DNA of 64,000 bases from Leucothrix mucor DSM 2157 (GTDB taxonomy: Bacteria; Pseudomonadota; Gammaproteobacteria; Thiotrichales; Thiotrichaceae), in contig NZ_ATTE01000001.1 in the NCBI RefSeq assembly GCF_000419525.1, positions 3,383,501 to 3,447,500 of the forward strand, read 5' to 3'. The notes under the pieces are model-generated. The model saw only the letters and a list, made by a program, of their open reading frames with translations, did no database searches and had not been told where the DNA came from. Position 1 is the first letter of the stretch, and every line of letters begins with the position of its first letter. Of the stretch, positions 1 to 7,738 are shown in pieces. A program made the position numbers and the translations under genes.

Positions 1-380
1 AAATCGAAGTCTTTAGTGTTTCTCGTCACCAGCAAACTATCCGCTGACCGAGCCACGGCTGCAATCATCATATCTTCAACACTCATTGGACGACCTACTT
101 GGCGAGTATAGATAGCGATATTGGCATACTTGGATGCAGCATCGCAGTTGTATTCTAGGCACCGCTCCGGAAACAACTCAAACACAGCAGTCGCAGCTTG
201 CTGAAGTTGCTGCTTTCGCTTGCCATCATCGAGTAAGCCAATTCCCCATTCGATTTCCGCTTTACTAATCGCGCAAAGGTACAAGTCCGTTTCAAGCTGT
301 TCATCTATCCACGACAGCACAGAGACATCAGGTTGCGCTTTCATTAGTTCGGAAATGACATTGGTATCAAGCAAGATCAT
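1..380 (-). CDS. PIN-domain toxin, VapC/FitB type (3' end cut by window)
   Basis: Translation of the minus strand from the ATG at 380 gives a PIN-domain ribonuclease toxin. It opens MILLDTNVISELM, placing the first acidic active-site residue at Asp5. Further acidic residues fit the family at Glu42 (AEIEWG), Asp103 (SVEDMMIAA) and Asp124 (TRNTKDF). About 126 residues are visible and the PIN fold is nearly complete at the window edge, so only a short C-terminus is missing. Its ATG overlaps the stop of the upstream antitoxin gene in an ATGA junction, the usual arrangement for translationally coupled FitAB/VapBC pairs. The family cleaves RNA and is held inactive by its antitoxin. The family call is firm; the specific RNA target cannot be read from sequence. 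Confidence 0.88.
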   Translation of the reverse strand, partial: MILLDTNVISELMKAQPDVSVLSWIDEQLETDLYLCAISKAEIEWGIGLLDDGKRKQQLQQAATAVFELFPERCLEYNCDAASKYANIAIYTRQVGRPMSVEDMMIAAVARSADSLLVTRNTKDFD

Positions 381-634
381 GAATGATCACCTGAAAAATC
401 AGGTGCGGCACGTGGCATTGAACGCGGTGGCAAATCTAAATTAATCGGCCCACTGATTGCCATTACGGTTTCGTGAATACGGCTGCCGAGACCTTTTTTA
501 ACCGTTGAAGCGCTCAATGCTTGCTTCAAGATGCGACGGACTTCTTCTTCCATCGACCAGCCATGCTCCGCCGCTCTGATACGGAGCTGTGTTTTGACTG
601 AGTCGTCTATATTTCGAATGGTGAGCATCGCCAT
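377..634 (-). CDS. FitA/VapB-type ribbon-helix-helix antitoxin
   Basis: This 85-residue protein begins MAMLTIRNIDDSVKTQLRIR and continues through AAEHGWSMEEEVRRIL, the classic FitA-type ribbon-helix-helix DNA-binding N-terminus. The C-terminal part (about residues 45-85, with PINLDLPPRS) is the toxin-binding tail. It should neutralise the PIN toxin encoded immediately downstream and repress their shared promoter. A CGGAG ribosome-binding site lies upstream of the ATG. The two genes overlap by 4 bp. A 17-bp perfect palindrome sits inside the upstream promoter, consistent with autoregulation. Confidence 0.9.
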   Translation of the reverse strand: MAMLTIRNIDDSVKTQLRIRAAEHGWSMEEEVRRILKQALSASTVKKGLGSRIHETVMAISGPINLDLPPRSMPRAAPDFSGDHS

Positions 635-652
635 GTTTAAGCACTCCGATAA

Positions 653-845
653 CTAAAGATAGATTTCATTGTACTCAATGAATGCATTGCATTCAATATA
701 AAGCACTTCAAACAAAGCTTCCAATAAATTAGATTTACCACTACCGTTTTATCTACCAAGATTTCAACGAAATTTTCTTCATCAAAAGTCAGCCCGAAGT
801 TTCTCGGAAACTTATAGGCAGCTTCATAATTGATGTCTAAAAGGC
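653..845 (-). pseudogene. Frameshifted relic of an AAA/RecF-like ATPase N-terminus
   Basis: Two reading frames of the minus strand together spell the start of an AAA_21/RecF-type ATPase. One frame gives YKFPRNFGLTFDEENFVEIL and ends in VDK. After a one-base shift at the short A-run (747-750 on the plus strand), the other frame gives NGSGKSNLLEALFEVL, a clear Walker A motif. The second frame hits a stop at 653-655, and nothing of the remaining ATPase (Walker B, signature) follows. This is therefore a decayed 5' fragment, presumably left by loss of another ATPase-based system next to the toxin-antitoxin pair. The palindromic operator of that pair now lies inside the relic. Confidence 0.6.
668..696 (-). 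promoter_or_regulatory. Promoter and palindromic operator of the fitAB-like pair
   Basis: On the minus strand a -35 element TTGAAT (696-691) is followed after exactly 17 bp by a -10 element TACAAT (673-668). The perfect palindrome TGAATGCA-T-TGCATTCA (679-695) overlaps the -35 and fills most of the spacer, so a protein bound there would block RNA polymerase. RHH antitoxins bind such palindromes. Assigning it to the antitoxin at 377-634 is inference from position. Confidence 0.65.
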
Positions 846-887
846 TATGCCTACTCAACTGCAAACAACGGCCAATCAAAACCGAAT

Positions 888-1727
888 ATGAAACCCGCAA
901 TCGACCTAAATCTAATCAAAACCTTCCTAACCGTGCTGGAAGAGCAAGGCCTGAAGCCAGCCGCCGAACGCTTAAATAAAACGCCCGCCGCGATCAGTGT
1001 TCAGATCAAAAAGCTAGAAAGCCTGCTAGGCAAGCGCGTATTGGAGCGCAATAACCAAGGCATCGTACTCACCTCAGCCGGTGAAACACTGCGTCGCAAA
1101 GGCTGTGTGCTAATGCAGCTCAACTACGAGCTATTGGGAGATTTCAGTGGTAGCGAGCTGAGCGGGCCATTAAATTTTGGCGCACCGACAGATTACGCAC
1201 CGACGCTATTAAACAAACTGTTGCCGATCTTCCAGCAGGAGTTTCCCCATGTCGCGCCCAGTATTAGCCTTGAGCCCAGCCGCATATTGCGCCCACGTGT
1301 ACAGTCCGGCTCATTGGATATGGCGATTCTAGCCTGCGAGCCAAACCACGAGGAAGGCCATGCATTGTGGACTGAGGAAGTGACTTGGTATGGCAATGCG
1401 ATGGAGGCCGATGGCAAAATCCGCGCGGGCGTTTTGAGCACCAATTGCATCTTGCGGGATCGCGCTCTGGAAAAGCTGCGGGAGGCAAGCAGCGGCTTTA
1501 ATCTGGTACTGGAAGCGGCGACCGTTGCCTCGCTCAGAGATGCTGTGGAAGCGGGATTTTGTCAGGCATTTCTCCCCGCTTCACTGGAAGGTCAGCTGAA
1601 GCGCTCGGAGGCATTTAGCGACTCACCACCGTTGCGATTAACATTTTCGCTGGTTGGCAATGATCGTTTTAAACAAAATGATATGAGCAGCATTGCGGAT
1701 CAGTTCAGGCATTCGCTGGAAGTCTGA
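888..1727 (+). CDS. LysR-family transcriptional regulator
   Basis: This 279-residue protein has a typical N-terminal winged helix-turn-helix (about residues 6-65, LKPAAERLNKTPAAISVQIK and then KLESLLGKRVLER). It is followed by a LysR substrate-binding domain from about residue 90 (GPLNFGAPTDYAPTLLNKLL). It is slightly shorter than the usual 290-310 residues. No obvious target operon lies next to it: upstream is the ATPase relic and downstream a convergent HNH gene. The ligand and regulon cannot be inferred. No strong ribosome-binding site precedes the ATG, so the start is moderately certain. Confidence 0.9.
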   Translation: MKPAIDLNLIKTFLTVLEEQGLKPAAERLNKTPAAISVQIKKLESLLGKRVLERNNQGIVLTSAGETLRRKGCVLMQLNYELLGDFSGSELSGPLNFGAPTDYAPTLLNKLLPIFQQEFPHVAPSISLEPSRILRPRVQSGSLDMAILACEPNHEEGHALWTEEVTWYGNAMEADGKIRAGVLSTNCILRDRALEKLREASSGFNLVLEAATVASLRDAVEAGFCQAFLPASLEGQLKRSEAFSDSPPLRLTFSLVGNDRFKQNDMSSIADQFRHSLEV

Positions 1728-1869
1728 GCCTAGTCTCACCCCAGAGCAATTCAGTAAAGCCATCGTTCGCAAAAACTTAAACCAGTTAAAAAATCCCAAA
1801 TAACGCTTCGGCTTGATACCGACTTGCTAGTCACCCCCGTGAGGCTAAGATGAAGTAGGACGGATTCAT

Positions 1870-2610
1870 TCACGAAACCAAGCCCTGAACCGCAGAAGGA
1901 AAAGAAGCTAACTCCCCATCACCACCTACTAACAACTCTGCCGCAACCACTGAGCGTTGTTCGTCTAGCGTTTCGAGGTGGTCGATATCTGCAACCACCT
2001 CAGCCATGCGCTTACGGCGCTGATTTTTAAGATACGGGTGATTGAGATTTAACAGCTCAATCGTTCGTATGGCACGAGCAAGCGCTTCATCAGTCAACTC
2101 CGAGGCAGGAACAATCTCACCACTTTCTTCTAAATAGAGAAAATACCCCTGACAATCCGCTTCCAACGGTGAAATAAATAACTCGTCATACTCATTATCT
2201 TTTGCGTGTCCACCAAATAGCTCACGATGGCTTAGGTCATCCTCAGGCGACTCATCCACAAATACGTCTTGCTTGAGGCGCTTTAAATCCAAATCATCCA
2301 GCACCGAGATCACTAAGTTGTGATAATCAAACGTGCTCTCAGGAAATAGGCTCTTCGGTTTTATATGCTCGATATGACTGCCATGATCAGTTGAACCTGT
2401 CGCAGTCCGAGTAACCCGAAATGCCTTAATGTTACACTCCGTATACGCACACAAACCTTGCTGCTGTAGAAGCAATTGATTTCGCACCACACGTTTTCTA
2501 CCAAAGCCATTCCAACACTCTGTTGCTTCTTCCTTAGTGGTTGGCCGCCCTTGGTTATTCTGCCTGTCCAAGGCATTACTGCCCAATTCCGTCTTTTCGA
2601 TAAATCGCAT
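1870..2610 (-). CDS. HNH endonuclease, PtuB-like (Septu-type defence)
   Basis: This HNH nuclease of about 246 residues belongs to the retron/Septu-associated family. Visible signatures are LCAYTEC, then HIEHIKPKS and YHNLVIS (the H and N of the HNH fold), then GGHAKDNEYDELFISPLEADC, a conserved stretch of PtuB-like proteins. I place the start at the ATG at 2610: an AAAGGA site precedes it, and the ATPase stop codon ends 4 bp upstream. A longer frame back to 2649 would overlap the ATPase gene. In Septu, the ATPase (PtuA) and HNH protein (PtuB) form a complex that degrades nucleic acid on phage infection. No reverse transcriptase is nearby, so a retron is not supported. Confidence 0.82.
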   Translation of the reverse strand: MRFIEKTELGSNALDRQNNQGRPTTKEEATECWNGFGRKRVVRNQLLLQQQGLCAYTECNIKAFRVTRTATGSTDHGSHIEHIKPKSLFPESTFDYHNLVISVLDDLDLKRLKQDVFVDESPEDDLSHRELFGGHAKDNEYDELFISPLEADCQGYFLYLEESGEIVPASELTDEALARAIRTIELLNLNHPYLKNQRRKRMAEVVADIDHLETLDEQRSVVAAELLVGGDGELASFPSAVQGLVS

Positions 2611-2614
2611 GAGG

Positions 2615-3970
2615 CTACAATCCTTTACGACGAATCTTACGGTCGGCACGGTTTAGCTCTTCATGCCCCTTACCATAAAGCACTTCAAGCTCTCCCCGCA
2701 ATATCACACCCTTCTCAGTCGTATGCTGCCCTAAATCAATCAGGTTCATATACTCCCTGAGCTTTAACACACGCTCCAATGGTGGGCGTGGCTCAACCTG
2801 CATTAACTCAAGCAAAGCATCCTGGCTGGCAATACCATAAGTCTCGCCAATGGGGTTTTGCGTCCAGCCCTTACCATCTTCCAAATGAATCAGGTGAACG
2901 GATTCCTTCCTTACCGTAGTCAGAACTTGCGGACTGTGACTGGTCACGATGAATTGGATATTCGGAAATGCTTCTAATAAGTTTTGTAACACCAGCTGTT
3001 GCCATTGAGGATGCAAGTGCATATCCACCTCATCGATCAGCACCAGACCGTGTGTCTTAGTGACCGCTTCACCTCCTAAGTGCGGATTAAGCCTGACACA
3101 ACGATAAGCAATATCAGCCACCAAACCAATCATATTGCGTACACCATCGCTTAGCTTAGAAACCGCCACATTCCCTTGCTCAGGATGTGTCGCGACAACC
3201 TCTTTTTCGCTGGCGCTGTAACGCATGTTCGACCAACCAGATGGTGCCAGCATGATATTCACCGCCTGACTAATTGCCAGTAACCGAAGCTCACGCACAC
3301 TCGGCTCTCTGATCATTGAATCATCCGAAAAGCCTGACTTTTCAATCTCGCGTAGCTTTCTTTCTAACTCAGCAATAGTCTCTTGCTGAAGCCATCTGGC
3401 AAACGCCGTATAACTTGACTCAGGATCCATGCAGTCGCGATACCCTTCAAGCCGGCTGGTACTGCTCAACGACGCTTCTTTTTGCGAGGAAACTTGCTTC
3501 TGCTTCCATAAACGTCCCGTGCCGTAGTAACCAAAGACAGGTAAATCTACCGTCACATTATCCTGCACATTATCCTGCAAACGTTTAGCAACATCTTTGA
3601 GTGTTTTAACTTGTGTGGTTCGACCTTTGAGTGTGTTTCTTGAACGTTGCCACTCACCCGGAAAATCTTCAATGTAAGAATCAAACGCGTGGCATGCTAT
3701 CGTCACCGGAAACTGATGTTCCATATTAAACCCGCCATCCTCTGAGGGATCACGATGCTTGGCCAGATGGATTTCCTGATCACTAATACCACGATCAACG
3801 CCAGTGCCCATGGCTGAAAAAAACTGGCCATAGCCCACTGAAATGGCATCCAGTAACGAGGTTTTACCATAACCATTCAAACCCACTAAGACATTGATAC
3901 TTTCATTAAATACACCATCGAATTGTTTAAGGCCCCGAAAATTTTGGATGGACAACTGTTTTAGTTTCAT
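2615..3970 (-). CDS. AAA ATPase, PtuA-like (Septu-type defence)
   Basis: This 451-residue ABC/RecF-type ATPase has Walker A GLNGYGKT at residues 30-37 after an N-terminal strand reading LSIQNFRGLKQF. Near the C-terminus come Walker B and the D-loop region (LVLIDEVDMHLHPQWQ), followed by the His switch in IVTSHSPQVL. The KLSDGVRNMIGLVADIA stretch is the signature region. This architecture matches COG3950/PtuA proteins. The HNH nuclease gene follows after 4 bp, so the two are translationally coupled and together read as a Septu-like antiphage pair. PtuA senses infection and powers or gates PtuB. The family is confident; activity against phage is inferred. Confidence 0.82.
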   Translation of the reverse strand: MKLKQLSIQNFRGLKQFDGVFNESINVLVGLNGYGKTSLLDAISVGYGQFFSAMGTGVDRGISDQEIHLAKHRDPSEDGGFNMEHQFPVTIACHAFDSYIEDFPGEWQRSRNTLKGRTTQVKTLKDVAKRLQDNVQDNVTVDLPVFGYYGTGRLWKQKQVSSQKEASLSSTSRLEGYRDCMDPESSYTAFARWLQQETIAELERKLREIEKSGFSDDSMIREPSVRELRLLAISQAVNIMLAPSGWSNMRYSASEKEVVATHPEQGNVAVSKLSDGVRNMIGLVADIAYRCVRLNPHLGGEAVTKTHGLVLIDEVDMHLHPQWQQLVLQNLLEAFPNIQFIVTSHSPQVLTTVRKESVHLIHLEDGKGWTQNPIGETYGIASQDALLELMQVEPRPPLERVLKLREYMNLIDLGQHTTEKGVILRGELEVLYGKGHEELNRADRKIRRKGL

Positions 3971-4091
3971 AGCGTTTGGTCAAGTTGGTTTTTAGCTAGT
4001 ATGCCACAGATGCTAGTCTGAGCTTATAATGAATCCGTGCTAGTGGGTCTGTCTCCCTTAGTAATTCGCGAATAGCATCCTATGTACTATT

Positions 4092-4313
4092 TTGACATCA
4101 AAACACTTTAGTAGTCGGCGGAAGTTCCACTTGGTACTGAGGGGGGAGAGCTCTGATAGTTTGGATAGTAGCTCTGATAGTTTCGGGGAAAGCTCTGATA
4201 GTAAGAGTAGTGTTTACAATGAGATTCAATTAAGTATTGTTGAAGCCATTGCCAAAAAGGATGTCGAGCAAGCCTATATAACAGTTGGTTCCGAAATCAC
4301 ACGAGGTGAATAA
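4092..4313 (+). pseudogene. Possible remnant reading frame with 21-bp repeats
   Basis: A 73-codon open frame ends 1 bp before the cupin gene. Its middle is a Ser/Asp repeat (SSDSLDS, SSDSFGE, SSDSKSS). Its last 30 residues, with IVEAIAKKDVEQAYITV, resemble the C-terminal helix of GntR/FCD regulators, where an HxxIVxAIxxxD pattern is usual. I read it as the tail of a lost regulator gene fused by rearrangement to low-complexity sequence. It might instead be a short expressed leader, since its stop lies next to the cupin start. No ribosome-binding site is convincing. The stretch 3971-4091 shows nothing else. Confidence 0.3.
4149..4211 (+). repeat. 21-bp tandem repeat (three units)
   Basis: The 12-mer AGCTCTGATAGT occurs at 4149, 4170 and 4191, exactly 21 bp apart, inside a degenerate 21-bp unit (7 codons). 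It encodes the Ser/Asp heptads of the frame at 4092-4313. The exact spacing points to recent slippage or unequal crossing-over. Confidence 0.75.
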
Positions 4314-4314
4314 G

Positions 4315-4863
4315 ATGAAAGAGAAATTAGCACCCTTTAACCTTGACTCACTGGTTGAGGATTTGAAAGAAGCTGCACTGCAGACTGATGCCAGAGCACG
4401 GGTGAAGTCCATCCTGAAAGGTACGGTAGAAGATCCCCAATGGGTCAGCGAGACGATACCAACATTTGAGGAAGATGATGTCATTTTATTCGAGGATGAC
4501 ACGGTCTCGATCTGGCATTGCCGGTTTGTGGCAGGTCAATCAGTACCGCCCCACGATCATCAGATGGTTCCGACTATAGCTGTTTACCAAGGTGCTGAAC
4601 GTAATGCCATGTGGGTGAGGAATGATGCCGGTGGCATTGATAAAAAAACCGAAATCGTTGTCAAGGCGGGTGATGTATTACAGGTCGGTCCGACCGCTAT
4701 TCATTCCGTTGCTCGTGATGGCGACACAGACTCCTGCGCCATTCATGTGTACCTCGGCAAACTTACAACGGTGGATCGCTCGTTATTCGATGTTAAAACC
4801 GGCGAAGAAATGCGCTTTAACGACGACAACTATGATCGTTTAATTAGTGCGGACCTAACATGA
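4315..4863 (+). CDS. Cupin metal-dependent enzyme, cysteine-dioxygenase-like fold
   Basis: This 182-residue protein has one double-stranded beta-helix domain. Visible metal-ligand candidates are the PPHDH motif, a downstream Glu in YQGAERNAMW, and His in TAIHSVARD; HIHVYLG-like geometry is present at AIHVYLGKL. This resembles the predicted metal-dependent enzymes of COG5553 and, more distantly, cysteine dioxygenase. The ATG at 4315 is preferred because GAGGTG lies 10 bp upstream. Its stop overlaps the start of the DUF2293 gene (ATGA), so the two are co-transcribed. The substrate is unknown. Confidence 0.75.
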   Translation: MKEKLAPFNLDSLVEDLKEAALQTDARARVKSILKGTVEDPQWVSETIPTFEEDDVILFEDDTVSIWHCRFVAGQSVPPHDHQMVPTIAVYQGAERNAMWVRNDAGGIDKKTEIVVKAGDVLQVGPTAIHSVARDGDTDSCAIHVYLGKLTTVDRSLFDVKTGEEMRFNDDNYDRLISADLT

Positions 4864-5537
4864 GTACTGAAACGTTGGATGTCAGCCCCTCCCCTAAACT
4901 AAGACACGTTGTTAATGCCAAGGGCGAAACGATCAAAGTCCCCGATACTTGGGCGCTACTTGAACCCGGCGATGCGGCGCTGAGCCGACGGATTAAGAAA
5001 GACGGCCCAACTTGGACTATGAAAGAGAAAAAAGGCCGGCGACTTTTCTCGAAAGGCATTTGGGCCCCAGCTGATAGAATCGCCGCGCTACGCGCTGAAC
5101 TGGAGCAAGAACGCCTCGATCCGTCTTATCAAAAGAAACTCGATGCGGGTCGAGCGCGGCGCGAAAAAGAACAAGTCGCCTATGCTGCTGATTTTGGAAG
5201 CTCTGTCCGTGATTATTTATCTTTCGCACCAGCTTACGCTGCGCTTGCGGTGGAGATGGCTAAACAAATTGCTGACCATGCCACGCCGGTTGGCAGTGGA
5301 ACGGTTGCACGCACCAAACGGATTTCAATCGAGCAACGCGCAGAAGCGGCGACCATTGCTTGGATGCGGCACCAGACGACGGCCTATGACGATATGGTGA
5401 TTCCACGCGTTAAAGGGCAGCGCCGCGAAGTCCGTAAGCAATTGGCGAAGCGCTCCAAGCAATTACTCAATGACTATCGCAATGGCGCTGAAAGGCCTCA
5501 GAACTGCCCGTTGGCTGCAGCCTTAAAGACTGACTAA
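4860..5537 (+). CDS. DUF2293 domain protein
   Basis: This 225-residue soluble basic protein carries a C-terminal DUF2293 region (about residues 155-222). It is recognised by AATIAWMRHQTTAYDDM, PRVKGQRREVRKQL and the terminal CPLAAALK. The N-terminal half has a lysine-rich stretch (KKDGPTWTMKEKKGRRLFSK) and a likely coiled helix around residues 75-105. DUF2293 proteins are uncharacterised, and the charged C-terminus could bind nucleic acid. The start overlaps the cupin stop by 4 bp, and the end overlaps the convergent YqaA gene by 4 bp. Confidence 0.8.
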   Translation: MSTETLDVSPSPKLRHVVNAKGETIKVPDTWALLEPGDAALSRRIKKDGPTWTMKEKKGRRLFSKGIWAPADRIAALRAELEQERLDPSYQKKLDAGRARREKEQVAYAADFGSSVRDYLSFAPAYAALAVEMAKQIADHATPVGSGTVARTKRISIEQRAEAATIAWMRHQTTAYDDMVIPRVKGQRREVRKQLAKRSKQLLNDYRNGAERPQNCPLAAALKTD

Positions 5538-5974
5538 TTGACTTGCAAGACCATATAACTGATGACGATGTACCGCAGTAATTTCCCTGCGGTCACCAAT
5601 AAAAGAAACCAGTGCAGACGAATCCGTAATACACCCGCGATTACGGTGAGTGGGTCACCAATGATTGGCACCCAAGCAAAGCATAAGGAGAGCATGCCGT
5701 ATTTCTTAAAGCGCTGTTCTGCTCGCAGGAAATCAGCTTCCGACATCTTTAACCACTTTTTCACGACAACCATGCCACCCCAGTAACCGAGGGCATAGTT
5801 TGTTAGTGAGCCCAACACATTGCCGGCTGTAGCGACGATTACCAGCACAGTGGGTGACAAACCACTTAGCAGTAAGGCGCTTAAAACAAGTTCGGAGCTT
5901 AAGGGTAAAATCGTCGCCGCTAAAAATGCCGAGATGAAAAGGCCAAGCGTGCCGAGTTCTGTGAAGTATTCCAT
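5534..5974 (-). CDS. YqaA-family membrane protein (DedA-related)
   Basis: This 146-residue protein has about four hydrophobic segments and the short VTT/DedA-like fold of YqaA proteins. FLAATILPLSSELVL near the N-terminus corresponds to the re-entrant motif, and NVLGSLTNYALGYWGG and FAWVPIIGDPLTVIAG are typical conserved stretches. Relatives of DedA act in membrane lipid or proton homeostasis. YqaA itself is poorly characterised. Length matches the family. Confidence 0.85.
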   Translation of the reverse strand: MEYFTELGTLGLFISAFLAATILPLSSELVLSALLLSGLSPTVLVIVATAGNVLGSLTNYALGYWGGMVVVKKWLKMSEADFLRAEQRFKKYGMLSLCFAWVPIIGDPLTVIAGVLRIRLHWFLLLVTAGKLLRYIVISYMVLQVN

Positions 5975-6038
5975 GATGCTTAGCAGCTCGGGAGGCTGCG
6001 GTTATTCGACACCGCTTTCTGGGGAGATATTAAACCGG

Positions 6039-7163
6039 TCATTGTTCAGCACTGGACTGACTAACGATTTGAGTAAACGCTTTTAGCAGGCTACTAATCA
6101 CGGTTTCATCGAGATCCGCCGTAATAAAAACAAAGCGACTGCGATGGTCGTCATCTGGCCACTCAGCCAACTTAACCGGTGGGTAAAACAAGTGCTGAAC
6201 GCCATGCAGTACCATCGGCTGATCGGGAGATTCCTGTAGATTCACAATCCCTTTCATGCGCAGCAGATTAGGGCCGCAGGAAAGATTCATCGCGGTCATG
6301 GCATCGGTAATATCTCGCCACACTAACGGCTGATCAAAGATAAGGGAAAAACTACGAATACGCCCATCGACACCGGGTGACGCCGTCGATTTGGGGTTAC
6401 GAATTCCGGTATGCTGCGGCGCTGCTACGGGTGTAATCGCACGGAATTTATCGGCAGCCAGCCATTGCTTAGTCTCAGTGGGTTGCGACTGATGATAGGC
6501 ACGTAGTTTGTAAACATTGGCAGGGTCTACGTCACCATGCAGCACGGGAACAATCTTTGCCGCTGGGTTTAACTGATTCAGGCGCGCTTTGAGTTGAGCC
6601 ACCATGGCCTCATCGGCAAGATCAGTTTTGGTTAGCAACAAGCGATCAGCCGTCGCGACCTGTCGCACCGCTTCAAAATTTTCATCCAGTTGCTGATCGG
6701 CAAACACCGCATCCACCGTGGTCACGACGCCATCCAAGTACAACCGACGCGCAGCCCAGCTAGAGTTGAGTAATGTCTCCATGATGGAGGTTGGGTCAGC
6801 CACGCCGGTGGTTTCAATAATAATGCGCTCATAGTGAGGCACCACACCGCTGGCTCTTCCCATCCATAGGTTTTTCAGAGTAGGCAGGAGTGTTCCCTGA
6901 ATCTCGCAGCAGACACAACCACCATTGAGCAATGCTATCGGCACATCAATCTTTTCAAGCAATTGGTGATCAATCCCGACACTGCCAAACTCGTTCATAA
7001 TCACCGCAGTTAGTGGCGGAGTTTGCGAGCGGCCTTCCCAGAATGATGGCTGTAGTAGGTTGTTGAGTAGCGTGGTTTTGCCGCTGCCTAAAAAGCCGGT
7101 TAGGACTGTAACGGGGATTCGGGTTTCGGCGGGGTTGTCTGTTTGTGGAGTGGTATTGGGCAT
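6039..7163 (-). CDS. CobW/COG0523 GTPase, probable metallochaperone
   Basis: This 374-residue G3E GTPase has a P-loop GFLGSGKTTLLN near residue 22 and the CxCC metal-binding motif (GGCVCCEI), the hallmark of COG0523. It also has TTGVADP in the switch region and TKTD as the guanine-specificity motif. A C-terminal CobW_C domain starts around residue 265 (GIRNPKSTASPGVDGRIRSF). YjiA/ZNG1-type members bind zinc and help supply metal to client proteins. No Zur box was noticed upstream, and znuBC lies far away. The specific client is unknown. Confidence 0.9.
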   Translation of the reverse strand: MPNTTPQTDNPAETRIPVTVLTGFLGSGKTTLLNNLLQPSFWEGRSQTPPLTAVIMNEFGSVGIDHQLLEKIDVPIALLNGGCVCCEIQGTLLPTLKNLWMGRASGVVPHYERIIIETTGVADPTSIMETLLNSSWAARRLYLDGVVTTVDAVFADQQLDENFEAVRQVATADRLLLTKTDLADEAMVAQLKARLNQLNPAAKIVPVLHGDVDPANVYKLRAYHQSQPTETKQWLAADKFRAITPVAAPQHTGIRNPKSTASPGVDGRIRSFSLIFDQPLVWRDITDAMTAMNLSCGPNLLRMKGIVNLQESPDQPMVLHGVQHLFYPPVKLAEWPDDDHRSRFVFITADLDETVISSLLKAFTQIVSQSSAEQ

Positions 7164-7168
7164 AGTAA

Positions 7169-7738
7169 TTAGTAAGTCGATGGTGTTAGCAACCAGCCTA
7201 ACTTCTCTTTCAGCTCATCAAAGTTTTCGTGGTCATAGTTGTAGGGCGCTCTCGGGAAACCTTTTTGATAAATGCTATTGAGCACGGCTTTAGCATCATC
7301 TGGCGCACCAAACTCGGAGCACTTCAGAAAATGTTCGATACAGGCCTTCTTCTCATCATCCAACGTGGACAGTAACAAAGATTCAACATTGCCCAGCTTC
7401 GTCTCAGGATTACAGCAGATAAAGGATTGAGCAATAGACCCCAAAACTAACTCATCAATTATAGTGTTCAGCGCTTTTTGTGTGTTTTCATATCCGCCAT
7501 AAATTCGGTCATTGGCAGGATCATCGGCATCTAATACAAACAGTACCTTATCAATTTGATCCGCTTCAATTTGCTGGATAAGCTCCCGATAATCAGTGTT
7601 ACCAGCCTTGAAAAAATTACTTTTTCTGCCGATTTTATAGGGTTCAACCATCCCATCAAAATCATATCCAAGGCTATTCGCTAGCTGCTTCATTAACTCA
7701 AAGTCTTCCGTGCCCTCATGCAGAATTGCTACTTTCAC
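7169..7738 (-). CDS. TOPRIM-like protein (DUF3226/DUF4435-type), partner of upstream ATPase
   Basis: This 189-residue protein starts MKVAILHEGTEDFELMKQL, where HEGTED matches the first TOPRIM acidic motif. VLFVLDADDPANDR supplies the DxD motif. The C-terminal half (ETKLGNVESLLL) is like DUF3226 proteins. It starts inside the stop of the ATPase gene (4-bp overlap), so the two are coupled. Together they look like an OLD-family nuclease split into ATPase and TOPRIM genes, similar in logic to the AriA/AriB pair of PARIS. The nuclease or effector role is inferred; the exact subfamily would need a profile search. Confidence 0.7.
   Translation of the reverse strand: MKVAILHEGTEDFELMKQLANSLGYDFDGMVEPYKIGRKSNFFKAGNTDYRELIQQIEADQIDKVLFVLDADDPANDRIYGGYENTQKALNTIIDELVLGSIAQSFICCNPETKLGNVESLLLSTLDDEKKACIEHFLKCSEFGAPDDAKAVLNSIYQKGFPRAPYNYDHENFDELKEKLGWLLTPSTY

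Noticed and set aside
1870-3970. Retron with ATPase/HNH effector
   Set aside because: No reverse transcriptase or msr/msd-like sequence lies within several kilobases, so only the Septu-type pair is supported.
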